DNA of 54,875 nucleotides from Zygnema cylindricum (Eukaryota > Streptophyta > Zygnematophyceae > Zygnematales > Zygnemataceae): NCBI GenBank assembly GCA_037447655.1, contig JBBHKE010001134.1, forward strand, positions 1 to 54,875, given 5' to 3'. The first letter of the stretch is position 1, and the number at the start of each line of letters is the position of its first letter. Below are positions 31,287 to 42,883 of the stretch, piece by piece. The notes beneath the pieces were generated by a model. The model was not told where the DNA came from. It saw nothing but the letters and a program-made list of their open reading frames with translations, and made no database searches. Position numbers and translations under genes: made by a program.

Positions 31287-31800
31287 GGCAACCTATGAAT
31301 TTTGCCAAGTGAGTAGCCATCATATATTTTCACATATTGAGATGTGAGAGAAACACCTTTAACTTTCCCAGCATTCACCATCTTTTTTAGACTTTTATAA
31401 TTAATATGTCCTAACCTTTTATGCCATAATTCACTCTCAGATGACACACGGGAATACAAAAAATCTTTTTCTTTGCATTTAGCCATGTCCATCCTGTATA
31501 TCTTACTGGCATCTCTAGATCTTGTTAATGCTATCTTACCTAGCTTACGAACAACCTGTCTTCCTCTTTTAAGGGTGACCTCAAATCCCTTACTCTCTAC
31601 TAAAGACGTAGAAAATAGATTCTTTTTAAAATCTGGAACATGTTACACATTGTGGAGAGTTCTTTCTACAGATTTTCCCCCCACATCTACCATTAGAGAT
31701 ACATCCCTCGAGCCGATGAGAGAACACTCATGCCACAGGCATAGTAGATATTTTTTGGAGGTGTTTGCTTTAAATTTGTAAAAATGGCTTTGTCCTAACA
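31287..31800 (-). pseudogene. pol: copE integrase zinc domain and protease (right half)
   Basis: ELWHKRLGHINYKSLKKMVN and DGYSLGKIHRLPF belong to the zinc domain, with the first Cys of the C-x2-C pair changed to Tyr (YDGYSLG). Protease-end motifs lie between 31560 and 31740 in broken frames. At 31795 the protease loop reads GWIMDTKASAHMC then stop, with Lys in place of the catalytic-loop Gly. Confidence 0.82.
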
Positions 31801-32845
31801 CATGTGGGCCGATGCCTTAGTGTCCATGATCCATCCACCGTCTTTGGGACCCTCCATTGTTGCCGCTATAGCAAATAACTCCGCATCTTCTTCATCATTG
31901 AAGCTCAGAGATGAATCTGCATCATCTGCAAAAGCTGAAAAAAGTGCATTTCCTTGTGATGGATTGCTAGAAAAGCCTTGGTGAAACTGGCTTTGTTGCC
32001 ATCGAGGCCTGTATAAACCAGTTTCATTTGCCTTTTTCAGTTTTGGATAGGACTTGTAGCCATATCCTTTCTCATAACAATAAAAAGAAGCGTTAGAAGA
32101 CTGCCTATTTGGCCTCTGACTGCCCTGATTAAACTGGTTGTGATGCTGATTAAACTTGTTTTGAGTTTGGTTAAATGGGTTTCTGTTCTGATTAAACTGA
32201 TTTTTTCTTTCAAAATTTGTACTGAAAGCCACTACTTTCTTTTCACCATCAAGAACCTTACTTGTAGACTCTTCTTCTAGTATTAGATTGTAAACTAAAT
32301 GAAAAGTCCTGCTATACTTATTATGCCCTTTCAAAGCTGCAGACACTCCCTTCATACGACTAGGGAGACCTCTAATAAGTAAAGCAACTTGCTGGAACTC
32401 CGGAAAAGTTCCACCAGCTGAAGAGTGTGCATCAATGAGTTCCCTAAAGTTATCACAATACTCGGCCATAGATCCCCCCGAGTATTTGTAGTCCCACATC
32501 CGGCCAGCCACCAGAAGCTCCTCCTGGACGTTCGCCTTTTTGTGGGAAGTTTTCAGTGAAGTCCAAATCTCGCTTGCCTTTTTCATCTTGAGCCGAGACA
32601 TAACCAGATTCTTTGAGATACAAAGAATCATATTGTTTTGAGCGAGAGAGTTCTTCTTAGCCCAACTAGGATCCGTTTCAGCTAGAGATCCATCCAAGAC
32701 CCCCATCAAGACAACAATTTCAAAAGATGATTCAACCATTGTTGCCCAGTATGCATGCTTTTGGCCATTGAAGACTAGAATTTTGGACGAAAGGCCCATA
32801 ATTTGTTGTTCTACAACCACAGTTGCAGGTGGAGATCCACCAGTA
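31795..32845 (-). pseudogene. gag: copE Gag and degenerate zinc knuckle, long open frame
   Basis: An open frame covers GGSPPATVVVEQQIMGLSSK (LTR end and primer site), VFNGQKHAYWATMVESSFE, LDGSLAETDPSWAKKNSLAQ, CISKNLVMSRLKMKKASEIW, GGTFPEFQQVALLIRGLPS and an Asn/Gln-rich stretch. The knuckle is reduced to CYEKGYGYKSY, lacking its second and later Cys/His ligands. The MITE in the LTR removed the native MSTST start; the frame runs on into the MITE, whose ATG at 32913 would provide a new N terminus. Confidence 0.87.
32793..32803 (-). other. copE primer binding site (degraded)
   Basis: The plus strand reads GGCCCATAATT next to the LTR end TGTTGTTC: the half-tRNA site with changed terminal bases. 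Confidence 0.75.
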
Positions 32846-33364
32846 CACCGTGAATCGCTATTAGCGTGTTGGTCGCTAATTGAGGTACCCTGTTTTTTTG
32901 GGCAAATTCTCAAATAGAATTAGACATTCTAAATGTTCCTACACGTTATTTGAGGTGTTCCATAAAATAGGATTCATTACTCTAATATAGTGCCATCGTA
33001 AATAGTGTGGTGTACGGTCTGTCAAAGATGTACTTTTTTGTACTTTTTTAAATAAAAAGTACAGAAAAGATATTCACGCTGTCCCGTAATCGCGCTAACA
33101 TGTAATTGCGTAAATATTTTCCGGCATTCGCGAGTGAAAAAAAAATGCGACGGCGTACGATTTGATCAATTTTGTACACGCACATATTGTAGTGTGGAGA
33201 TATTCTGAACCGAAATTTTTTACAAAGCAGTTTGCAAAATTAGAGTGTACGAAAAATTAGAATAAAAATTATTTCCAAAAAAGACGACATTCCCAATTAG
33301 CGTAAATAACGCTAATTGTTTCATTACGCTATCTATTTCATTACGCTAATAGCGATTCACGGTG
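32846..33364. mobile_element. TA-flanked MITE, 519 bp, in the copE 5' LTR
   Basis: Ends CACCGTGAATCGCTATTAGC and its inverse, TA on both sides (32844-32845, 33365-33366). The empty site is seen in the copE 3' LTR (CCACCAGTAGTAGTGG), proving insertion with TA duplication. Its interior matches the MITE at 51090-51578. Confidence 0.92.
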
Positions 33365-33914
33365 TAGTTGTGGATGTAGACATATACTTCAGCAAAAGCT
33401 ACCAGAAATCCTATCAAACAACCAACTTTGATATAACACAAATAGTGCACATCGTTTCCAAATATCACAAAAATCACTAGTTATACAATATCACATGCAC
33501 TCTACCAATTCCCATAATTGCAGCCCAATTGAACCAAAATACCATAAGATAAAACACTTGGACGATTCCCAAAAACTGTCTCTTAGAGAGTTAGATCTCA
33601 ATACTAGACAATTAGAATTTTGGCTAAGTCCTAGTTTTATACTCACAGAGAGTATCAACTGAAAACTAACTAATCTGATGTTTACACCTGGAACAACAGT
33701 ACTGTACCAAACTACGACAAGGTACCGAATCAGTACACTATTTGTACTGTGAGTACGTCCAAACCCTTTGTGACTTCTAAACAAAATATACTTAGTGGAA
33801 CATTACATTCTAATCTGCTAAGTTAAAACTATTGTGTTTTAGATATTGAAATAGATTCTCGTACAGTAGTGTTCAAGGTGCTTAGTCAACAGTGGATGTT
33901 ATTGTCCAGCCGAC

Positions 33915-34388
33915 TGTTGATCAAGTGCTCCAAGTCACCTGATGTTGTACAAAGTGACGAGTCATTTGTAGTCCCACTTGAATCTCGTCCGTTCACTCGA
34001 TTCACATCTATGGTCGTCGTTTGAATATTGTACCACTATCTTTGTGGTCAATCGGTTGAGTCTCCGTCCTCGATTCTTCAATATTCATTCGTTGTATGAC
34101 GCGTGGTAAAATGTTAGCCTTTCCGAAAACCTGTATGATGTTCATTTTCGACGTTGATCAAGTGCTCAAGTCGATGTTGTTCAAAGTGACGAGTCATTTG
34201 TGGTCCCACGTGAATCTCGTCCGTTCACTCGATTCACATCTATGGTCGTCGTTTGAATATTGTACCACTATCTTTGCGGTCAATCGGTTGAGTCTCCGTC
34301 CGTCCAATCCTTCAACAGTATTCGTTCGATGTATGACGCGTGGTAAAATGTGTCGGCGCTTTCCCGAAAACCTGTATGATGTTCATTT
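33915..34388. repeat. 237-bp tandem duplication in the copE 5' LTR
   Basis: Both units start GTTGATCAAGTGCTC and carry TTGAATATTGTACCACTATC and TCAATCGGTTGAGTCTCCGT. The 3' LTR has one unit only. Confidence 0.9.
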
Positions 34389-34557
34389 TTTGACGCGTGT
34401 CCCTGCAGAAGAACAATACACTCAAAAGTACTACTGCTACTGTCACACTAAATGAGGTAAGTATTACAACTTACCTAGATCAAAAATATTCTAAGTACTT
34501 GATCTCTTCTCACAACTATGTTTACTGAGTATTAAGATTTCTTATATCAACAATGCC

Positions 34558-35305
34558 ATGCTACATCTTTTGATCCAAATATCACACTTAGAAAAGAAGT
34601 CTTTGATGAAGATGCCCAATGAGATGTGAGGTCCCTCTAGCAGTCTATTGTAGGAAAATAGATGTATGCCATGTTGGGGTCATGTCCGGACATTTGCATT
34701 GCTGTGTGCATTTTATCACAATTTCTCATTGTGCGACTTCCACTTATCTAAATGCGGCAAAACGTGTCTTTAGATACCTCCAAGGCACCAAACTTTTTCA
34801 CCTCACCTTCTCTCTCCCTCTTTTCTTTTCTCAACCTTCTTCCTATCTTTCTCTTTCTTTTCCAGATTCCTCTTTTGTTGGATTGTGTGATGCGGGCTGG
34901 GGGAATCAAAAATGCCGCTTTATTTATGGGGTTTGTTTCTCCCTTGGTGGTGGTCTTGTTTCATGGTCTTCCCGGAAACAACCAAACGTTGCTCCCTCAT
35001 CTACTGAAGTTGAATACGTGGCTGGTACCTCTGCCACTAAAACCACCATTTGGCTTCGTCGCCTTTTCACGGACCTTTCTTTCCATCAAACTACCCCCAC
35101 TGTTATATTTTGTGATTCTCAAGGAGCTCTTCCCCTCATGAAAAATCCCATTCACCACATTTGTACGAAACACATCGATATACAATACCATTTTACTCGT
35201 GAAAAAATTGAGGATGACACGGTCTCTTTTTCCCATTGCTCTACCCGCGACCAACTTGCCGACTTATTTATCAAACCTCTCCTTCGCCCTTCCTTCGACA
35301 AATAA
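34558..35305 (+). pseudogene. pol: copD RNase H
   Basis: After copE's target copy, the frame gives ATSFDPNITLR (a second copy of the segment also at 21085 onward) and, from 34740, YLNAAKRVFRYLQGTK, SFVGLCDAGWGN, SWSSRKQPNVAPSSTEVEYV, TVIFCDSQGALPLMKNPIHH, TKHIDIQYHFTREKIEDDTV and RDQLADLFIKPL. These are RNase H landmarks of a different copia lineage from the minus-strand elements. The open stretch ends in TAA at 35303-35305. Confidence 0.9.
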
Positions 35306-35344
35306 ATTCTATCTTTTGGCCTGCGTGGCTAACTTCGAGCTTCA

Positions 35345-35850
35345 ATTGAGGGGGGGTATTGGAATTCGACATTCCACTCTACTATTGAACCACTATGTTT
35401 AGTTAGTTTTACTTTCCTCAAAGTTAAGTCATAGAACACTAAGTCTTAAGTATACTTTTTTAATTAGCGTTTTTGTACTTTTTGTACCTTTTTTGTACAT
35501 ATTGTGTTAGCGTAAAAAGATTCCCACTAACTCTTAGAAATTTTTCCAGCTAGTAATTAGTTTCCATTACTAAATGTTCCTAGAATAGTTCTACCTCCAC
35601 TTTTAGATTTACCTTGTTTAGATCTACCTCCACTTTTTGATAGTGCGAGAATCTTTCTAACTAGTAATTTGTTTCCACTATTATATGTTCCTAGAATAGT
35701 TCTACCTCATCTTTTAAATGAAGTTTAGATCTACCTCCACTCTGTAACAGTGCGGCTTCCACGTTTGAGGCCCGTTATAAAACTCAAATGTCTCACTGTA
35801 TTTTATTTAGTCCACGACAACCTCTTTTGACTTTGCTGTCTTTTCTTTTT
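35345..35850 (+). repeat. copD purine tract and 3' LTR (right end uncertain)
   Basis: TTGAGGGGGGGTA is followed by TATTGGAATTCGACATTCC, the usual plant copia tract and LTR start (TGTTGGA mutated). A TATA-like TTATAAAAC lies near 35774. Internally a segment with GTTCCTAGAATAGTTCTACC and AGATCTACCTCCACT is tandemly repeated (about 35553-35680 and 35675-35745). Confidence 0.7.
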
Positions 35851-36320
35851 ATTTGCCCCTTTTATGTATGTTTTGTTCATTTCTGTTCTTTTGTTTTAAG
35901 TTTTTGTTTTTCTTATGGCCGCTAATGTATTAGTTACACAACCATATTGAATGTGATCGTTGTCACGTCTTTTGTTCAAAGTGTGCAAACCAAACAATTT
36001 GTAGGATTAATACATGGTTTTTGTTATTAAAATAAAGCTAGGGATCACCAGATAATTATGGTGCTATAATAACGTTACGGATAATGAAAATGACCCAAGT
36101 CCAAAACTTACGGTAAAAATTGATCTTCTTATGGTAGAAGGCAATAGAGTCATTGTTTTTTATCCTATTATCATTCACTTGGTCATGTATTAGTTGCTAA
36201 TGCTAATGATGTTTTCAGTTTTACAAATTGACGACTTTGCTTTGCTCCCTTAAACAAAGTAAGACTTGGAAAAGGCATGCTTAATGGCCTAAGAAAATTA
36301 AAAAAATCTTAAATGGATTT
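35851..36320. other. Decayed copia debris, no open frame
   Basis: T-rich sequence between the copD LTR and the integrase relic. Position suggests decayed 5' coding sequence of a second plus-strand copia copy, but no motif is certain. Confidence 0.35.
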
Positions 36321-37065
36321 GTGATGTGGGTGCATCATGGAAAGTTGCCTCATACCTCTTTCTCTTCTAACTCTTTCTGTGTTATTTACCCTATTGTCTT
36401 AATTCATTTGGATGTTTGTGGTCTTGTGGGCACTCATAACATCGGTGGTTTTCTTTCTTTCAACTCTTTTATCGATGAGACTCACTATACTCATGTGTAT
36501 TACATAGCTTTCTTTGCATTGCATATTTTTATTCGCACAATTCCAAAGCGTCAGAAACAACCTTTCATCTACTATCGTAGTCTTTCGCACAAACAACGGA
36601 GGGGAATACCTCTTTAAACAAATTTTCCACCTTTCTCCTCTCCAACACGATCATTCACCAAACCTCCTCACATTCACTATAAAATAAAGGCGCTTGAGAA
36701 TTTTCCACCTTTCTCCTCTCCCACACGATCATTCACCAAACCTCCTCACTTTCACTATAAAATAAAGGCGCTTGAGAGGTTGAGAGGTTCAATTGCAGCG
36801 TTTTTGGTGTGGCACACTCTATGCTTTCTCTTCTCTCTGCGTAACGTTTTTTGTCAAAAATCTTATGACCACAGTTTACATGTATAACATTTCCCCCACT
36901 ATGACTCTTGTTGGTAAAACCTCTCATGAAACATGGCTTAAGCAAATACTCAAAATCTCTCACCTCTGTGCTTCTGGGATGGAGCGTTGTTACAAAGACC
37001 TCCCTAATTTGATGGTAAGGTCGGTCCTCTCTCCTGTTTTGGCATGTTTGTTGCTTACTCTTTAA
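36321..37065 (+). pseudogene. pol: Copia integrase relic, plus strand
   Basis: LIHLDVCG and FIDETHYTHVYYIAFF match the integrase core (cf. SDVWG, FIDDFSRYTWVYFL). TNNGGEYLFKQIF near 36590 matches the second Asp/Glu motif. TTVYMYNISPTMTLVGKTSH (about 36868) matches the C-terminal YLINR-P---L-GKTP block. Strongly decayed, with frame changes. It may belong to a copy that shared an LTR with copD. Confidence 0.72.
36621..36776. repeat. 78-bp tandem duplication within the integrase relic
   Basis: Units 36621-36698 and 36699-36776 differ at two or three bases. Confidence 0.93.
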
Positions 37066-37189
37066 CCTCCAAAGCCTGTTCAGGTATTGTTCCCATCCGG
37101 TTATCGTAAAATCCGAAGTATCGGTTATCGTAAAATTCGAAAGGTGATAATGTGTTTAGCAAGACGCCTCTCTTTCAACAAAATCGCCA

Positions 37190-38710
37190 AGATCTTCCAC
37201 TCACCACATTTTCCCCTACTAATTCTCTTTCTTCCATTTCAATATTTTCCGACATCTTTATTTCCCTTTCAATTAATTTTCCTGTTTCCTTTATCTATTC
37301 ACTCTCCTCCAATCACAGTTCTCTTGATCTTGTGTTTTTTTTTTCCTCTATCCTCTTCCCCATTGATATCTCCATTTCCCTTTTTTGAAATCCCTCTTTT
37401 CCAATCTCATTTCTCTCAGTCTATGTGCTTCCTTCCCTTGATTATTCCATCCCCTTCCTCATTTACATCCCCATTTCCCCTTCCTATTCCACCTCCTCCA
37501 ATCAAATTTCTCTTTATCTCTGTGGTTCTCGGTTCCTCTATCCCCTTTCCATCCTCTCTCTCCAATCTCATTTTCTCTAATCTTTGAGCTTCCTTGCTAT
37601 ATTCCCCATTATTCCTCCTCGATCCCTGATATCTCCGTTTCCCCTTCCCATTCCCTCTCCTCCAATCTCAATTTCCCTTATCGCTGCACTTCTTGATTCC
37701 ACTATCTCCTTTCCCATTGACATCTCTGTTTCCCATTCTGTTTCCCTCCCTTCCAATCCCTTTTCTTTTAATCTTCGTGCTTCCTTCCTGCAGTCCTGGC
37801 TATTCCTGATTCCTCGATCCCTTTCCCAATTTATATCCCTGTTTCCCCTTCACATTCCCTCTCCTCCAAATCATCTTTCTCCTTATCCCTGTGTTTCGAT
37901 TCATCTTTCCCCTTCCTATCCTCTCTGTAATCCTATTTCTCCTATATCTTTGTGCTTCCTTGATGTAGTCCTCGACTATTCCTCCTCAATCCCTTTCTTT
38001 CCCTTCCCATTTCCTATCCTCCAATCATTCTCCTTATCTCTATCCTTCGTCATTCCTCTATCCTCTTCCTTGTTGATATCACTGTTTCTTTTTCCCGTTC
38101 CCTCTCCTCCAATCACATTTCCTCTTGTCTATGTGCTTCTTGATTCCACTATCTGCTTCCCCATTGATATCTCTGTTTTGCATGCCCACTCCCTCTCTCC
38201 TATTCCCTCTCTCCCATTCCCTTTCTCCCATTCCCTCTCTCACATTCCCTCTCTCCTATTCCCTCTCTCCCATTCTTTCTCTCCCATTCCCTCTCTCACA
38301 TTCCTTCTCTCCCATTCCCTCTCTCCCATTCCCTCTCTTCCATTCCCTCTCTCCCTTTCCCTTTCTCCCATTCTTTCTCTCCCATTCCCTCTCTTACATT
38401 CATTCTCTCCCTTTCCCTCTTTCCCATTCCCTCTCTCACATTCCTTCTCTCCCATTCCCTCTCGCCCATTCCCTCTCTTCCATTCCCTCTCTCCCTTTCC
38501 TTCTCTCCCATTCCCTCTCCCCCATTCCCTCTTCCATTCCCTCTCTCCCATTCCCTCTCTCACATTCCTTCTCCCATTCCCTCTCTTCCATTCCCTCTCT
38601 CCCATTCCCTCTCTCACATTCCTTCTCTCCCATTCCCTCTCTCCCATTCCCTCTCTTCCATTCCCTCTCTCCCATTCCCTCTCTCTCTTTCTCCCTCTCT
38701 TCCAATCCCT
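37190..38710. repeat. Pyrimidine minisatellite
   Basis: The left part (to about 38180) is a degenerate long-period repeat with CTCTCCTCCAATC, then TTGATTCCACTATC, then CCCATTGATATCTCTGTTTC, at intervals of about 80-200 bp. The right part is CCCATTCCCTCTCT repeated several tens of times. Long Pro/Ser/Leu-rich (plus) and Gly/Arg/Glu-rich (minus) frames are artefacts. Confidence 0.92.
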
Positions 38711-40023
38711 TGTATCTTAATCTCCTGGATTCCATGCCACTTTCCGCGCCTATTCTTGTTCCTCTATCTAATGTTGCGTATCAAACGGATTTTTTTGATA
38801 CCCTATTATGTACATCGTGTATCGCTGTGATGACACTATATCGATGCCCGTAAATTTTATCCCTCCGACCTAGAATCGTGTCGCTGACACTACACCGCCA
38901 ATCGTTATTAGCGTGTAAGTTTTTTTAGAGTATAAAAAAAATTACCGTGGTGTACGCTATTTAAGATTTTGAAAATTTTGGAAAATATCATACATTCTAA
39001 TTGTTTGGCTATAGTAATTTGGATCTTTGGAAAATAAATGTCGGTCGCAAACATGTTGACACTAATAAAAGTAGCCGTATAATTTAATTCATATCGTAGG
39101 CCGTCACGTAACAATGTAAATCATTCCAACGTATATGTCAAAATATTTCATCGCAGTTGGCGTCATGTATTTTCCGTTAAGTATACAATTTTGATACAGT
39201 TGTATGGAGTGTAATTTTTACGCAAGTATCGATTACGCAGCGATTGTTGTTTCAATGGTTGGTCGCTTTTCCGTTTTACGGCGACAATGTACGGTCATAA
39301 GGGTTCTTTACTCGCGACGTCTGTTTAGTTAGCGTGAATTCATGCTATTATGTGTGTTAATTCTAAAATGGATGTATTTCTATTTGTCTACCTAACTTGT
39401 GACCGGTATTAGCGTTAATGTAATGATGTAATAGAGTAAATTCCTATTCTAAATCGGTCCTTACTGTACAATCTTACCAACCACCTCGTCTTAAACATCT
39501 CGTGATTGGTCGCCCATTTTTACACGTGGACAATTTTATATCCACGAAAACATTACGGCTCGAACATGACGTGACACCAACCACCTGCCATACCTGTCGC
39601 TATTCGAAAGCTGATCCGTAGGTACGTCAAGAAGCAGGCAGTTACCATGGCTCTTTCATGAAAATTGTTGGTCACTTATCACGTGCATAACCCTCTCAAA
39701 ACTGACGAAAATTTTGAAACTTTCCCGCCTTCTTTGTGTCTTTTAACATATTTGGACAGCTTGCTGTCACGCAAAATATTAAAATTTAAATTTTGACTTC
39801 CGAAGGTAAGGGGAATGGTTTCCCTCCCTTTTTCCCACAATTGGGTTTTTTATTTGGTATATATATCTGGCGTTTGGTCCAACAATGACACTGTCTTTCC
39901 GCATCCTTCAGTTACCTTCACTTTTGCTTCTCTATTATTTGCTTTGTATCATCATTTGGACAAAAAGGCAGATCTATTATTTGCAATATATGGCCTATTA
40001 CTTCTCATATTACAACATTTTTT

Positions 40024-40341
40024 GCGGCAAAAAACACTGCTACGGCGGGTTTATTACCACCACTAACTGAAGAGGACATAGAATGTACTGAAACCCAGTG
40101 ACCTGACCCACCGAACGAAGGAAGGGGATCACCCGACGTGGTCCCCCTCGTGGAAGGCGCTGTGACCGGACATTTGGACCCACCGTATGATAAATACGGG
40201 AACGTCCAAGAGTCGAGTTACTCGACTGCGGATAATCCATTGGATGATCGCCGATTGTCACGCGAATGGAAAGGATCAGCTCATCCCGAGGACTGTGAAG
40301 ATGTTTCCGCAAAATTTTTCGGGGGGGTATCGTACAAGTAA
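40024..40341 (+). CDS. Candidate exon, unknown protein
   Basis: One frame reads AAKNTATAGLLPPLTEEDIE, then TGA at 40099, then PDPPNEGRGSPDVVPLVEGA, HLDPPYDKYGNVQESSYSTA and NPLDDRRLSREWKGSAHPED. It ends in TAA after VSYK, where ACAAGTAAGAG could be a splice donor. Composition looks coding and is unlike the AT-rich surroundings. Not recognised; it may join the acidic ORF downstream. Confidence 0.35.
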
Positions 40342-40582
40342 GAGTTTTATCCATTTTCCTTACCTTTATGTAGCAACCCTCAGTTGCTTAATTTGTGTGT
40401 CGCTGTTTCCCGTTGTTTGTATTATAATTTTAAATATTCAATAATTTATAAATTTTTTATGCCCCCCTCGTATTGCATGTTTGTCCATGCCATATTCTTC
40501 CCCCTAACCATCTCGTGTATTTATGATGGTTTATTATACAATGTAGTCCAATTGCGCTTTGCTGTGTGTTGGAAGTATGTAC

Positions 40583-40691
40583 CGGCGACGACATAGTGTC
40601 GTTGCCGATATGCGTGAATTTAAGTGTACTACATCCGAGATTTTGCAAATGTTGGAGAAATCGAAAAGCGACGACATTGCGTCGTCGCTTT
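40583..40691. repeat. Pair of GCGACGAC hairpins
   Basis: CGGCGACGACA-TAG-TGTCGTTGCCG (40583-40607, one mismatch) and AAAGCGACGAC-ATTGC-GTCGTCGCTTT (40665-40691, perfect). Confidence 0.85.
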
Positions 40692-41049
40692 AAACTTGGA
40701 AATTTCCAATGGAAACGTCGTCCGGTTAATCTTGTAAGCGCAAAACAACTTAACGTCTAACGAAATGTTGCATACGCGACAGCGTCCAATATTGAAGCCG
40801 CGTGATAAGTGAAATGTGGGATTAAATTTGCTTCATCATCGCCCCATCGTTGGAATTTTCAAACGCATCGGATAACGTTCGAAGTAATATCGTGCATGGC
40901 CATTCGTAATGTAAAAATCCCTCGCACGAAATAGCTTATTTTTTCGTAATAAAAGTAGGGCTTTATGTCTGTTCTCTGTGCTGCACCCTCCAATCTTCGT
41001 AGCCGCGTCTTCTTCACCTCATTTTTACACGCTAATTTGAAGCTAAGCT

Positions 41050-42417
41050 ATGAAAGGCGGCAACAAGCAATCTAAGCAACCACGTACGGTGGTCGCTCAT
41101 CGTCGTTGCTATCCTCCCTTTATAACATCAACCGCGAAAGAGTTGGCAATGCAACGGGAGGCAGCAATCCCGTTAGCCATTGGATGGGAAGGAAGAGAAA
41201 GGGAAGGAGGAGAAAGGGAAGGGAACGAAAGGGAGGCATCTGTTGAGGTGAGTAGGGTGGAGGAGGTAAACGATGAGGGGGGAAAGGGAGAAAAGGCAAC
41301 GGTTGAGGAGGGGGAGAAGGAAAGAGAGGCGGGGGAAGTAGAGAAGAGGAAAAGGAGGGTAAGAAGGAAATATAGGGTTTTTGATGAGAGGGAGGAGGAG
41401 GAAAAAAGCGAGGTGGGGGGGGGAGAACCCATTGAGTGAGGAGGGGTGGGGGGAGGCGGTATTTTCTGAGGTAGGATGGGAAAAAGCAGCAACAGTTGAA
41501 GAGGGGGAGGGCAGTAAAGCGGGGGGAGGAGTAGCGAGGAGGATTATGAGGCTAAAGAGGAAAAATAGGGTATCTGGTGGGACGGGGGAGGAGGAAGTTG
41601 GTGAGGCGGTAGGGAACGGAGCTATAGGTGTGGAAGGAAGGAGAAAAGGGGCGATGGTTGAGGAAGGGGAGGGAAGTGTGACGGGGGGAGGAGTAGAGAG
41701 GAGGAGTACAAGGACGAAAAATAAAAATAAGGAATCTGATGATAGGGGGAGGGAGGAAGAAGGTGAGGCGGGAGGGGAGGCGGCGTTAGATGAGGAAGGA
41801 AGGGGAAAAGGGGCGATGGTTGAGGAAGGGGAGGGAAGTGAGGCGGTGGGAAGAGTTGAGAGGAGGAAGATAATAAAAAGGAAAGAGACGGTTTTTCATG
41901 AGCGCGAGGATGGGGGAGGGAGTGAGGCACAAAAATGGTTAAAGAGGAGGAGGGAAATAAAACTTGGAAAGCGGAAAGTTAGTCAATGGAGTGATGAGAT
42001 TACGTCCCCTCGACTTCTTGTAGCAATGAGAGCATTGTGGATGGGGAGGAACCGCCGGTTGAGAATCTAGACCCCGAGGAAGAACATCACACAGATATTC
42101 GGGTATGGAAAGATGTGGATGAGCTCGCCACCGAGGACGAGCAAAGTCCGAATAGTGAGGGACAACAACAAGAGGATAAATACGCGGATGACGACGACGT
42201 GTTTGAGGTACCTCCATCACCGAATAGGGAGAGAGGCGTTGTATTGGGAAATTCGGGTCCTCAAGCTCCCTACTATGTTGAGGATCTTGATTGGTTTTTT
42301 CCTCCTCCCACGGGAGAGGAGGACATGGACAATTTTGTGCCTCGGGTCGAGCACTACATTCCGGTTTCCAAATGGCCTGAACATTGGAGGTACGGTGAAC
42401 CTCGCTTCATGACCTGA
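41050..42417 (+). CDS. Unknown Glu/Arg/Gly-rich repeat protein, probably frameshifted
   Basis: Three overlapping frames (41050-41439, 41381-42070, 42037-42417) suggest one coding stretch with two frame changes. The N terminus has PRTVVAHRRCYPPFITSTAK. The middle carries three or four units with VEEGEGS, a basic patch (RRSTRTKNKNKES) and a Glu-rich stretch. The C terminus is acidic (NLDPEEEHHTDIRVWKDVDE, DDDDVFEVPPSP) and ends with YYVEDLDWFFPPPTGEEDMD and HYIPVSKWPEHW. It stops where the truncated LTR begins, so the true end may be missing. No domain recognised. Confidence 0.42.
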
Positions 42418-42883
42418 AGCCACGTGGAGAGATGACATTCGGTCATGGGAATTCCGAGGAATCTACGGACGAGTGAAAAGTAGACACGCCTCCGCTTAAT
42501 AGCCTTGTCATACATAGGCGGTACAAAAGGTACAGCGGCAGTAGTATTTTTTGGTACGGTACACTAATCTGATTGGTCCGTACTTTAGTAGATAGAAGTT
42601 ATTAGAGGGAATCAGGACTTAGAAAATTTTGGTAGGCAGTCAACTCTCCCTTTGAGAGTTTGTACAAATTGGCATTTTTACTGCCTCATAACTTATCGGC
42701 AGTTTGGCCGTTTTCAATGATTCTTTTTCCTACCGACTCAAGGGAGTCCAGGCTGCTCATGGAGGCAGTCAAATTGTCATTTTGCCTCCTTGGACATTAG
42801 TGGTTGTGGCTTAAAGTGGGTTAGTTAAATACTATCTCGAGGTTTCCTGTATTTTGTGATCCAATGAAGGACATAGAATTGCA
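42412..42883 (+). repeat. Truncated LTR, copA family, plus orientation
   Basis: It matches the end-proximal 470 bp of the copA LTR: GCCACGTGGAGAGATGACAT through TTTAGTAGATAGAAGTTATT to GGACATAGAATTGCA. It keeps the in-frame ATG of the Gag leader (ATGAAGGACATAGAATTGCA), intact here though broken in copA. Confidence 0.85.

Larger units (their letters stand above)
21188..34552 (-). mobile_element. copE: Ty1/copia element inserted in copD, split by copF
   Basis: LTRs at 21188-22184 and 32804-34552 share start TGTTGAAATAAGAAATC. The identical target duplication ATGCC (21183-21187, 34553-34557) proves insertion into copD. The interior is RNase H to integrase at 22208-24830 and integrase to Gag at 31287-32803, separated by copF. 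Its 5' LTR also gained a TA-flanked MITE and a 237-bp tandem duplication, which explains the LTR length difference. RT reads YVDN and protease DTK, so it is inactive. Confidence 0.94.
32804..34552 (-). repeat. copE 5' LTR, 1749 bp including a MITE and a duplication
   Basis: After subtracting the MITE (32846-33364 plus one TA) and one 237-bp duplicate (33915-34151 / 34152-34388), it agrees in length with the 3' LTR. Confidence 0.87.

Noticed and set aside
37584-38720. Long open frame (378 codons), plus matching Glu/Arg/Gly-rich frames on the other strand
   Set aside because: It is a translation of the CCCATTCCCTCTCT minisatellite; several frames on both strands are open for the same reason.
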